Assembly: GCA_020851615.1 (NCBI GenBank)
Contig: JADZCL010000310.1
Coordinates: forward strand, 1 to 7,058
Source of the DNA: Rubrivivax sp.
GTDB taxonomy: Bacteria > Pseudomonadota > Gammaproteobacteria > Burkholderiales > Burkholderiaceae_C
Direction: 5' to 3'
Length of the DNA: 7,058 nt
The position numbers were made by a program, and so were the translations under genes. Below the pieces are notes generated by a model. It was not told the origin of the DNA. It made no database searches and saw nothing but the letters and a program-made list of their open reading frames with translations. Numbering within the stretch: the stretch's first letter is position 1; every line of letters starts with the position of its first letter. Shown piece by piece: positions 1 through 5,739 of the stretch.

Positions 1-216
1 GCGCATGTTGGTGGCCACCCCCAGCGGGATGTTCATGGTGCCGATCAGGTTCTCGATCAGGTGATCGGCCAGCTCGGTGCCCAGGTTGCCGGTGTTGGCC
101 AGGTGCTGCTGTTCGCCAGCGTCCAGGCCCGCGAACTCGGCGGCCAGGCGGATGCGCTCGGCCACCGGTTGCTTGTGGAAGCCGCCGATGCGGCTGCTGC
201 GTGCGGAAGTGCTCAT
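1..216 (-). CDS. mvaA: Class II (degradative) hydroxymethylglutaryl-CoA reductase, N-terminal part
   Basis: The first 72 residues of a cytosolic HMG-CoA reductase; the gene leaves the window at position 1. The N-terminus has SRIGGF (residues 8-13), and residues 41-70 (NTGNLGTELAD, then IENLIGT, then PLGVATN) align closely with the Pseudomonas mevalonii enzyme, which has NAG(A)L, IENVIGT and ASNF at the same places. In that family the enzyme interconverts mevalonate and HMG-CoA with NAD(P)(H); bacteria lacking the mevalonate pathway use it to oxidise mevalonate for growth. The catalytic Glu of the EEPS motif would lie just beyond the edge, so activity cannot be judged. The ATG at 216 is preceded by only a weak GAGA Shine-Dalgarno. 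The start lies 25 bp after the dctM stop on the same strand, so it is probably co-transcribed with the TRAP genes. Family assignment is firm; the degradative direction is inferred from context. Confidence 0.88.
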   Translation of the reverse strand, partial: MSTSARSSRIGGFHKQPVAERIRLAAEFAGLDAGEQQHLANTGNLGTELADHLIENLIGTMNIPLGVATNMR

Positions 217-241
217 AAGGGTCTCGCAGAAAGAGGTGGGA

Positions 242-1558
242 TCAGCGCGCCGTCATCAGGCGCGGCAGATAGGTGATGAGGTCGGGCAGCGCGGCGCACA
301 CCAGCAGGCCGATCACCTGCAGCACGAAGAAGGGCACGATGCCGCGGTACACCTGGGCCATGCCCAGCTGCGGGGGCAGGGTGCCCTTGATGTAGAACAG
401 CGTGTAGCCGAAGGGCGGGCTGATAAAGCCCATCTGGATGGTGATGGCGTAGAGCACGCCGAACCACAGTTCGTCGAATCCGAGCGAGCGCACGATCGGC
501 AGGAACACCGGTACGGTGAGCAAGATGATGCCGATCTCGTCAAGTACGGTGCCGAGAAACACCAGCAGCAGCATCATGGCCGCGAGGATCATCCAGCGGT
601 TCACGTCCAGCCCGCGGATGAAGTCCAGCAACGCGTCGGCCCCGCCCAGGCCGGTGAAGATCGCCACATAGGCCTTGGCGCCGATGGTGATCCACAGAAT
701 CATCGAGGTCGCCTTGAGCGCGTCGGTGCCCACCTCGCGCAGCATGGCCACGTTGACCTTGCGCGCCAGCAGCGCGGGCACCAGCGCGCCGGCCACGCCC
801 ACCGCGGCCGATTCAGTCGGCGTGGCGATGCCGAAGAAGATCGAGCCCAGGATGAGCACGATCAGCAGCGAAGGCATCACCAGCGCCTTCAGCGCCACCA
901 GCTTGTCGCGCAGCGGCACCTGGGTGCTGCTGCGGTCCAGCGGCACCCATTCGGGACGCACCCAGCCCACCACCAGGATATAGAGGATGTACAGCCCGGC
1001 GAGGATCAGCCCCGGCACGATGCCGGCGATGAGCATCTGGCCGATGGAGATCTGCGCCGTCACCGCGTAGACGATGGTCAGCACCGACGGCGGGATGAGG
1101 ATGCCCAGCGTGCCCGAGGCGCAGATGGTGCCCAGCGCCAGCTCGGGCTTGTAGCCGCGCTTGAGCATCTCGGGCAGGGCCAGGATGCCCATGGCCGTGA
1201 CAGCCGCGCCGACGACGCCGGTCATGGCCGCCATCACCACGCAGATCACCACCGTGCCGATGGCCAGCCCACCGCGCAGCCGGCCGAACCACAGCTCCAT
1301 GGCGCGGTACAGCTGCTCGATCACGCCCGAGCGCTGCAGGATGCAGGCCATGAGGATGAACAGCGGCACCGCCAGCAGCGCCTCCGACTTCATGGTGTCG
1401 AAGATCTGCAGCACCAGCACCACGACGGCGCTTTCGTTCCACAGCGTGACCGTGAACAGCAGCGACAGGCCACCCAGCACGAAGGCAATGGGCAGGCCGC
1501 TGAGCATGAACAGCGTGAGGCCGCCGAACATCAGGACGAGGATGGCGGTCGAACTCAT
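242..1558 (-). CDS. dctM: TRAP transporter large permease subunit (DctM family)
   Basis: A 438-residue integral inner-membrane protein, close to the usual length (about 425-440) of TRAP large subunits, which use a sodium gradient to move the substrate delivered by the periplasmic receptor. It is hydrophobic throughout, consistent with a dozen or so membrane helices. Family hallmarks are visible: a GVVGAAVTAMG helix near residue 114, a PEMLKRGYKPELALGTICASG segment (129-149) and the hairpin-loop motif GILIPPS at 152-158. A second matching repeat in the C-terminal half includes GFISPPFGY. The ATG at 1558 is preceded by GAGGTG five bases upstream inside dctQ, and ATGA overlaps the dctQ stop by 4 bp, so the two are translationally coupled. 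This is the usual dctP-dctQ-dctM order. The substrate cannot be read from this subunit; the neighbouring HMG-CoA reductase suggests mevalonate. Confidence 0.95.
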   Translation of the reverse strand: MSSTAILVLMFGGLTLFMLSGLPIAFVLGGLSLLFTVTLWNESAVVVLVLQIFDTMKSEALLAVPLFILMACILQRSGVIEQLYRAMELWFGRLRGGLAIGTVVICVVMAAMTGVVGAAVTAMGILALPEMLKRGYKPELALGTICASGTLGILIPPSVLTIVYAVTAQISIGQMLIAGIVPGLILAGLYILYILVVGWVRPEWVPLDRSSTQVPLRDKLVALKALVMPSLLIVLILGSIFFGIATPTESAAVGVAGALVPALLARKVNVAMLREVGTDALKATSMILWITIGAKAYVAIFTGLGGADALLDFIRGLDVNRWMILAAMMLLLVFLGTVLDEIGIILLTVPVFLPIVRSLGFDELWFGVLYAITIQMGFISPPFGYTLFYIKGTLPPQLGMAQVYRGIVPFFVLQVIGLLVCAALPDLITYLPRLMTAR

Positions 1559-2085
1559 TCCAGCACCTCGTGCGCGGCGGCGGGCAGGGTCTCAGGGGCG
1601 AGCAGCAGCACGACGAAATCGGCCAGCGCCTGCAGCAGCATCAGCACCAGCGCGATGGGCACGGCGGCCTTGGCCGGCCAGATCGGCGGGTTCCAGGCCG
1701 AGAAGCTGGTTTCGCCGTACTGGTAGGCGCTCCAGGCAGCCGGCGCGCTGAAGTACAGCAAGATCGCGCAGAAGGCGACGATCACCGGATAGTTGATCAG
1801 GTCCAGGCGACGGTTCCAGCGGGCACTCAGGCGCTGGCGCAGCACGTCCAGCGCCACGTGGCCGCGCAGGTGCAGCAGGTAGGGGCCGCCGAGCAGGAAG
1901 TAGGGGCCGAACAGCAGCACCGCCAGCTCCATCGCCCACACGGTGGGGGCATTGAAGACATAGCGGGCGATAACCTCGTAGAGCATGACGGGCACGACCA
2001 CCGCCATGAGCCACAAGGTGAGTTGGAAGATCGCACGGTTGACGTGCGTGATGGCCGCAGCCATCGAGATGAGCCAGCGGGACAC
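1555..2085 (-). CDS. dctQ: TRAP transporter small permease subunit (DctQ family)
   Basis: A 176-residue membrane protein with four hydrophobic segments, the normal topology for the TRAP small subunit that partners DctM. Recognisable features are the first helix (LTLWLMAVVVPVMLYEVIARYVF), the NAPTVWAMELAVLLFG segment that follows it, and GGPYLLHLRGHVALDVL, a typical DctQ loop with conserved His/Val/Asp. The start is chosen as GTG at 2085 because GAGGGGG lies seven bases upstream. The frame stays open to a TTG at 2103 with no good ribosome site, and an ATG at 2064 is also possible, so the N-terminus is uncertain by up to 13 residues. The stop overlaps the dctM start by 4 bp. It is separated from dctP by 88 bp containing a GC-rich inverted repeat. 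Family assignment is confident; the start is less so. Confidence 0.88.
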   Translation of the reverse strand: MSRWLISMAAAITHVNRAIFQLTLWLMAVVVPVMLYEVIARYVFNAPTVWAMELAVLLFGPYFLLGGPYLLHLRGHVALDVLRQRLSARWNRRLDLINYPVIVAFCAILLYFSAPAAWSAYQYGETSFSAWNPPIWPAKAAVPIALVLMLLQALADFVVLLLAPETLPAAAHEVLE

Positions 2086-2092
2086 GCGGCAT

Positions 2093-2099
2093 CCCCCTC
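2093..2099 (-). promoter_or_regulatory. Shine-Dalgarno site deciding the dctQ start
   Basis: On the minus strand this reads GAGGGGG and ends seven bases before the GTG at 2085. It sits just downstream of the alternative TTG at 2103, so it fits the GTG and not the TTG start. This supports the shorter reading of dctQ. Confidence 0.55.
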
Positions 2100-2124
2100 G
2101 CAAGAAGGTCGAACGGACAAGAAG

Positions 2125-2155
2125 CCCGCCGCACGCGGCGCAGCGCGGCGGCGGG
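2125..2155 (-). repeat. GC-rich inverted repeat in the dctP-dctQ gap
   Basis: CCCGCCGC (2125-2132) is exactly inverted at 2148-2155 (GCGGCGGG), giving an 8-bp all-GC stem around a 15-base loop. It lies between the dctP stop and the dctQ ribosome site. There is no clear U-run after it in the minus-strand transcript, so it is not a standard full terminator. Hairpins here could stabilise or partly terminate the receptor mRNA, which would raise receptor levels above permease levels; that role is inference. In DNA this GC-rich, part of the pairing may be chance. Confidence 0.45.
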
Positions 2156-2173
2156 ACGCGGGACGGCGCCGGC

Positions 2174-3223
2174 TCAGGCGAGCAGGCCCAGGTCCTTCAT
2201 GAAGGCCACCTGGCTGTCCAGGATCTTGGTGGCCAGCGCGTCGCCCTTGGTGGCGGTGCGCCAGGCGGCCATCGCCTTCGGGCGCGCGGCGGCCACATCG
2301 GCCGCGTCGAAATGGATGATTTCGCAGCCCTTGGCGCGGTACTTGGCCAGCACCGTCACGTCGGCCACCAGGATGTGCTGGCGCAGCGCCGCCGACACCT
2401 CGCGCGCGGCCACGGCCAGCGCCGCCTTGAAGTCGGCCGGCAGCTTCTCGTAGGCGCCACGATTGGCGACATAGGAGGTGGCGGTGGTGGGCTGGTGTAC
2501 GCCTGGCAGCACCACGTACTTGGCCACCTCGGCCAGACCGGCCTCGAAGTTGGCGGTGAGGTCACCGCGGTCCGCGAAGTCGATCACGCCCTTGTCCAGC
2601 GCCGAGTACACTTCGCCGGTGGGCAGTGGCGTCACCGAGACGCCGAAGGCGCCCATCACCGAGGAGGCAAGGCCGACGAAGCGGCCCTTCTTGCCCGCCA
2701 GATCGGCGATCTTGCGCACCGGCACCTTCGAGTGCAGGGGCTCCTGGCCGTAGACCGAGGGGGCGATGTAGTGCAGGCCCGCGGCGCCATAGGCCTGGCG
2801 TGCCAGTTCCAGACCACCGCGCTCGTAGAACCAGGCTTCGTACTGGTCGCTCTCGGGGAAGCCGAAGGGGATGGTGCTGGTGAAGGCAAAGGCAGGGATC
2901 TTGCCGGCTTCGTAGCCGTCAAAAGTCTTCATCAACTCGAAGGCGCCGCCGCGCACGGCGTCGAAGGCCTGCGCCGCGGGCACGATCTGGCCAGCCGAGA
3001 AGAGATTGATCTTGAAGCGCCCGCCGGTGAGCTCGGCCACGCGGGCGACGAACTTCTCCTCGTACTTTTGCGGCGTGGTGCCGCCGTCCCACAACGCCTG
3101 CATGCGCCAGGTCACGGACGGACTTTGTGCGCGGGCGATCTGCGGTGCCGCCGCGGCCACGGCGGCCGCGCCGGCCAGGGCACCGCGGATCAGGCCGCGG
3201 CGTTGCATCTTCGAGGAATTCAT
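2174..3223 (-). CDS. dctP: TRAP transporter periplasmic substrate-binding protein (DctP family), Tat-type signal
   Basis: A 349-residue receptor that captures substrate in the periplasm and passes it to the DctQM permease. Residues 1-32 form a twin-arginine signal: Arg8-Arg9 followed by Gly-Leu-Ile, an Ala-rich hydrophobic stretch, then ARA with likely cleavage before Gln33. The mature part shows the family pattern. It has AELTGGRFKINLFSAGQIVP near 63-82, a segment with AGKKGRFVGLAS (175-186) holding the Arg181 expected to pair with the ligand carboxylate, and then GEVYSALDKGVIDFAD (203-218). Overall it resembles the TakP-like branch that binds 2-oxo or hydroxy carboxylates. The ATG at 3223 has GGAGA six bases upstream. 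It is first in the minus-strand operon and divergent from the MocR regulator. Mevalonate is the substrate I would guess from the downstream HMG-CoA reductase, but nothing in the receptor proves it. Confidence 0.94.
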   Translation of the reverse strand: MNSSKMQRRGLIRGALAGAAAVAAAAPQIARAQSPSVTWRMQALWDGGTTPQKYEEKFVARVAELTGGRFKINLFSAGQIVPAAQAFDAVRGGAFELMKTFDGYEAGKIPAFAFTSTIPFGFPESDQYEAWFYERGGLELARQAYGAAGLHYIAPSVYGQEPLHSKVPVRKIADLAGKKGRFVGLASSVMGAFGVSVTPLPTGEVYSALDKGVIDFADRGDLTANFEAGLAEVAKYVVLPGVHQPTTATSYVANRGAYEKLPADFKAALAVAAREVSAALRQHILVADVTVLAKYRAKGCEIIHFDAADVAAARPKAMAAWRTATKGDALATKILDSQVAFMKDLGLLA

Positions 3224-3320
3224 CGCTTGTCTCCGGGGTTCGTCGGTGTGAGCAGGGTCGCGGGCGCCGAGGCGACCGGGCCGTCTCGGCCGCGTGGGCG
3301 CGACCGGTGACGCCGTGGCA

Positions 3321-3382
3321 GGTTATAGATACAGTTCAATGAATACAAGATACAGTTCTCAGGCAATTGGTCTAACTGTACC
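3321..3382. promoter_or_regulatory. Divergent promoter/operator region between dctP and mocR-type regulator
   Basis: An AT-richer island in GC-rich DNA. AGATACAGTTC occurs at 3327-3337 and again, identically, at 3348-3358, exactly 21 bp apart (two helical turns). The core is inverted at 3374-3382 (AACTGTACC, the reverse of GGTACAGTT). Such mixed direct and inverted repeats fit the binding mode of MocR-type regulators, so this is the likely operator for the adjacent regulator. A weak possible promoter for dctP reads TTGTAT (3348-3343) and TATAAC (3327-3322) on the minus strand with a short 15-base spacer, overlapping the repeats. I see no convincing plus-strand promoter for the regulator gene. 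The remaining 97 bp up to dctP (3224-3320) is GC-rich leader with only weak pairing. Confidence 0.65.
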
Positions 3383-3412
3383 CATTGCATCCACGGAACA
3401 GTTGCCGCCCGC

Positions 3413-4822
3413 ATGACGACCACACCCCGTTCTTCCTCGGCCACGACCCGTGTGGGCGCCCTGGTCGAGCGCCTGGTCGCGATGGTCGACAAGGGGCTGC
3501 TGGCGCCGGGCGCGCGCCTGCGCTCGATCCGCGAAGGCGCGCTCGAAGAGGGTGTGTCGCGCAACACCATGGTCGAGGCTTACGACCGCTTGGTGGCGCT
3601 GGGCTATGCCGAGGCGCGCCGTGGCTCGGGCTACTTTGTGCGCAGCGTGCCGCGCGCGCGCGGGCACGAAACCCCCGAGCACGTGGCCGAGGCGGTCGAT
3701 GGTGTGTCGCTGCTGCGCGAGCAGCTGGAGCAGCGCTACGAGGTGCGTGTGGGTGATGGCCGCCCGCCTGCCTCGTGGATGGAGGGCTCGGAGCTCGGCC
3801 AATACCTGCGTCACCCGCGCTCGCCGCTGTACGGCGCAGTCGAGCACGGCTACGGCAGCCCCTGGGGGTTTGCGCCGCTGCGCGAGCGCATCGCGCTGGT
3901 CATGGCCGAACGTTCGATCCACGTGGGCATGGACCAGGTGCTGCTCACGCATGGCGCCAACCACGCGCTCGACCTCGTGGTGCGCCACCTCATCGCGCCC
4001 GGCGACACCGTGCTGGTCGACAGCCCCGGCTACTACCCACTTTTCGGCAAGCTGCGCCTGGCCAAGGCCAATCTTGTGGGCGTGCAGCGCCGCGGCGATG
4101 GCCCCGACCTCAACGACCTCGAGGCCAAGGCCGCCGCCCACCGTCCCAAGGCCTTCTTTACCCAGTCGCTGGGCCACAACCCGATGGGCGGCGCCATCAC
4201 CCTACCCGCCGCGCACCGGCTGCTGCAGGTGGCGCAGCGGCAGGACTTCCTGGTCGTCGAGGACGATCCCTTCGCCGACCTGCTGCCGGCCAGCGCCGCG
4301 CGGCTGGCCGCGCTCGACCAGCTCGAGCGCGTGATCTATGTCAGCAGCTTCTCCAAAACCTTGTCGGCGAGCCTGCGCGTGGGCTATGTGGCCGCCTCGC
4401 CCGCCGTGACCCAGACACTGTGCGACCTCAAGATGGTCACGCTCGTCAGCACCAGCGACTACGTGGAGCGCCTCGTGCACCAGCTCATCGTGGGCGGGCA
4501 GTACCGGCGCCACCTGCGCCGGCTGCGCACGCGCCTGGAGGCCGCCACCGTGCCCGCACTCGACACGCTTGCGGCCCTGGGCCTGAAGGTGCTGGCCGAT
4601 CCGGGCGGCGCCTACTACCTGTGGGCCAAGCTGCCTGCCGGCGTGGACGAGCGCCAGCTCGCACGAGACGCCGCCGCCCGCGGCATCTTCCTCGCCCCCG
4701 GCCACGTCTTCTTGCCCGAGCGAGCCCCCTCGGCACCGGCTCTGCGCATCAACGTCGCCTACGCCGACGATCCGCGTTTCACGGCCTTCATGCGCGAGGC
4801 GCTGACTGGGCCGCGACGCTAG
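3413..4822 (+). CDS. MocR-type transcriptional regulator (GntR HTH fused to aminotransferase-like PLP domain)
   Basis: A 469-residue protein of the MocR subfamily: an N-terminal GntR winged helix-turn-helix (about residues 11-78; LRSIREGALEEGVSRNTMVEAYDRL, then a GSGYFV wing) joined by a linker to a fold-type I aminotransferase-like domain (about 125-465). The PLP-site signatures are in place: GYYPLF with Tyr207/208, the HNPMGG turn with Asn256, VVEDDPF with Asp284/285, SSFSKTL with the Schiff-base Lys315, and the carboxylate-binding Arg445 in LRINVAY. Proteins of this family usually sense an amine or amino acid through PLP and often repress or activate their neighbours and themselves. Divergence from dctP and the repeats at 3327-3382 suggest it controls the TRAP/HMG-CoA reductase operon. 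No strong Shine-Dalgarno precedes the ATG, so the start is moderately sure. Whether it has any aminotransferase activity is unknown. Confidence 0.93.
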   Translation: MTTTPRSSSATTRVGALVERLVAMVDKGLLAPGARLRSIREGALEEGVSRNTMVEAYDRLVALGYAEARRGSGYFVRSVPRARGHETPEHVAEAVDGVSLLREQLEQRYEVRVGDGRPPASWMEGSELGQYLRHPRSPLYGAVEHGYGSPWGFAPLRERIALVMAERSIHVGMDQVLLTHGANHALDLVVRHLIAPGDTVLVDSPGYYPLFGKLRLAKANLVGVQRRGDGPDLNDLEAKAAAHRPKAFFTQSLGHNPMGGAITLPAAHRLLQVAQRQDFLVVEDDPFADLLPASAARLAALDQLERVIYVSSFSKTLSASLRVGYVAASPAVTQTLCDLKMVTLVSTSDYVERLVHQLIVGGQYRRHLRRLRTRLEAATVPALDTLAALGLKVLADPGGAYYLWAKLPAGVDERQLARDAAARGIFLAPGHVFLPERAPSAPALRINVAYADDPRFTAFMREALTGPRR

Positions 4823-5175
4823 CACTGACTGCGCCCGCGCCATCGGGCCCGTGCATGCAGCGGGCGCGCGGGTGTGCTCACCGCACGCCCCGCGCCCATG
4901 GTGTCAGAAGCGGGGACCTGCTCGCTCATCGAGGCGGCCGCGGCGCTGGCTTGCTCCACCAGGGCCGCGTTCTGCTGCGTCATTTGGTCGAGATGGCGCA
5001 CGGCCTGGTTGACCTGGTTGATGCCGTCGCGCTGCTCACTGCGGCTGGCCGTGCTCTCGTCGATCAGCTCGCTCACGCGCTTCACGGCGCTGACGATTTG
5101 CGCCATGCCGTGCCCGGCCTGGGCCACCTGGGCCGAGCCGGCTTCGACGTCCTCCACGCTGGTGGTGATGGCCAT
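4819..5175 (-). pseudogene. C-terminal remnant of a methyl-accepting chemotaxis protein
   Basis: A 118-codon open stretch whose first 85 or so residues match the distal end of an MCP cytoplasmic signalling domain. SVEDVEAGSAQVAQAG is followed by GMAQIVSAV, RVSELIDE, GINQVNQAV, then LDQMTQQNAALVEQ and ASAAAASMSEQ. The usual sensor, membrane segments, HAMP domain and the signalling hairpin tip are all missing, so it cannot act as a receptor. The sequence upstream of the ATG at 5175 reads into a stop at 5203-5205 with no MCP similarity. After MSEQ the tail (PASDTMGAG, ARPLHARARWRGRSQC) does not look like an MCP end and probably reads through non-coding DNA. Its TAG overlaps the stop of the convergent regulator within a CTAG. 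I call it a gene fragment, not a working short gene. Confidence 0.8.
4831..4867 (+). terminator. Possible hairpin terminator after the MocR-type gene
   Basis: GCGCCCGC at 4831-4838 pairs with GCGGGCGC at 4860-4867 (8 bp, 21-base loop holding a GGGCCC palindrome), starting 8 bases after the regulator stop. There is no T-run after it, so intrinsic termination is doubtful. It also lies in the non-homologous tail of the MCP fragment. Confidence 0.3.
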
Positions 5176-5202
5176 AGGGCAGGGCTTGGGCTTCTTTCTG
5201 AG

Positions 5203-5640
5203 TCAGACGCGCATCAGAGCTTCGATTTCATCCGGCTCGACCGGCACGCCGCGCGTCATCAGCCCACAGCCCGCGTCCGTCACGATGGCGTCGTCCTCTA
5301 TGCGTATGCCGATGTGGTGGAACTGCTCGGGCACGCCGGGCGCCGGGCGCACGTGAATGCCGGGCTCTATGGTCAGCACCATGCCGGCGCGCGTGGCGGC
5401 TATTGCCGCCTTCTTGCTGGCCAGCACCAGCTCGTAGAGCGCGCGCTGCTGCCCGGCAAAGCGCCAGTCGGCCAGAAAGGTCCGCGTGATGTCCGACGCA
5501 TAGCCATCGAGCTCGCAGCCGGCGTCGATCAACACCAGCTCACCGGCACGCACGGGTGCGGTGTCGGCACGGCAGTGCAGCACGCAGGCGTTGGGTCCGG
5601 CGGCGACGATGGAGCCATAGGCCGGGTACTGAGGCACGGT
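5203..5640 (-). pseudogene. pepP: Xaa-Pro aminopeptidase (aminopeptidase P) remnant, truncated and internally deleted
   Basis: The minus-strand frame matches the catalytic domain of proteobacterial aminopeptidase P, a dinuclear manganese exopeptidase that removes N-terminal residues before proline. Homology starts near 5631 with QYPAYGSIVAAGPN. It continues through DAGCELDGYASDITRTF, which holds two metal-ligand aspartates (E. coli Asp260 and Asp271), and RALYELVLASKKAAIAATRAG. It then jumps at about 5382 straight to MVLTIEPGIHVRPAPGVPEQF (E. coli Glu383 region) and IGIRIEDDAIVT (Glu406), ending at a natural-looking C-terminus at 5203. The block between, about 70 or more residues including the HWLG/VHD region with metal ligand His354, is gone, as is the N-terminal half of the protein. 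The reading frame is preserved across the deletion, but the enzyme cannot be functional. The frame stays open further upstream, but only antisense to the glycosyltransferase. Confidence 0.85.
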
Positions 5641-5695
5641 AGGATTCGCAGTTTTGCACGCCACCCCAACGCTCGCGGGCCAGCGCCCCGCGCCA

Positions 5696-5726
5696 CGCGC
5701 CGGTAACCCGCCTGGTTGCCGGCGCG
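5696..5726 (+). repeat. 12-bp-stem hairpin just before the glycosyltransferase ribosome site
   Basis: CGCGCCGGTAAC (5696-5707) pairs with GTTGCCGGCGCG (5715-5726) around a 7-base loop. The one imperfect position is a T/G pair (5704/5718), which is a G-U wobble in a plus-strand RNA but an A-C mismatch in a minus-strand RNA. It ends two bases before the AGGA at 5729-5732 that serves the ATG at 5740. No T-run follows. It may affect translation of the downstream gene or end transcription arriving from upstream; the role is unknown. Confidence 0.55.
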
Positions 5727-5739
5727 GCAGGACCACGGC

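Noticed and set aside
77..1726. Long plus-strand open frame opposite dctM and dctQ
   Set aside because: Its product is His/Gln/Asp/Arg-rich low-complexity sequence typical of an antisense frame in GC-rich DNA; the minus strand encodes clear TRAP permease subunits.
2086..2103. TTG start at 2103 for dctQ
   Set aside because: No ribosome site precedes it, whereas GAGGGGG is well placed for the GTG at 2085.
3256..3277. Stem GGTCGC/GCGACC in the dctP leader as a possible riboswitch or attenuator
   Set aside because: Only 6 bp, in very GC-rich sequence where such pairings are frequent; no known riboswitch features or U-run.
1985..3310. Long plus-strand open frame opposite dctP
   Set aside because: No recognisable domain and composition of an antisense shadow; dctP on the other strand has a signal peptide, ribosome site and family motifs.
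4819..5175. A short functional chemotaxis-related gene
   Set aside because: It lacks sensor, membrane, HAMP and signalling tip regions, and both ends lose similarity abruptly, so a remnant is the simpler reading.
3775..5706. Plus-strand 643-codon open frame overlapping the regulator and both remnants
   Set aside because: Arg/Pro/Ala-rich shadow frame of the regulator that then runs antisense to the MCP and PepP remnants; no homology recognised.
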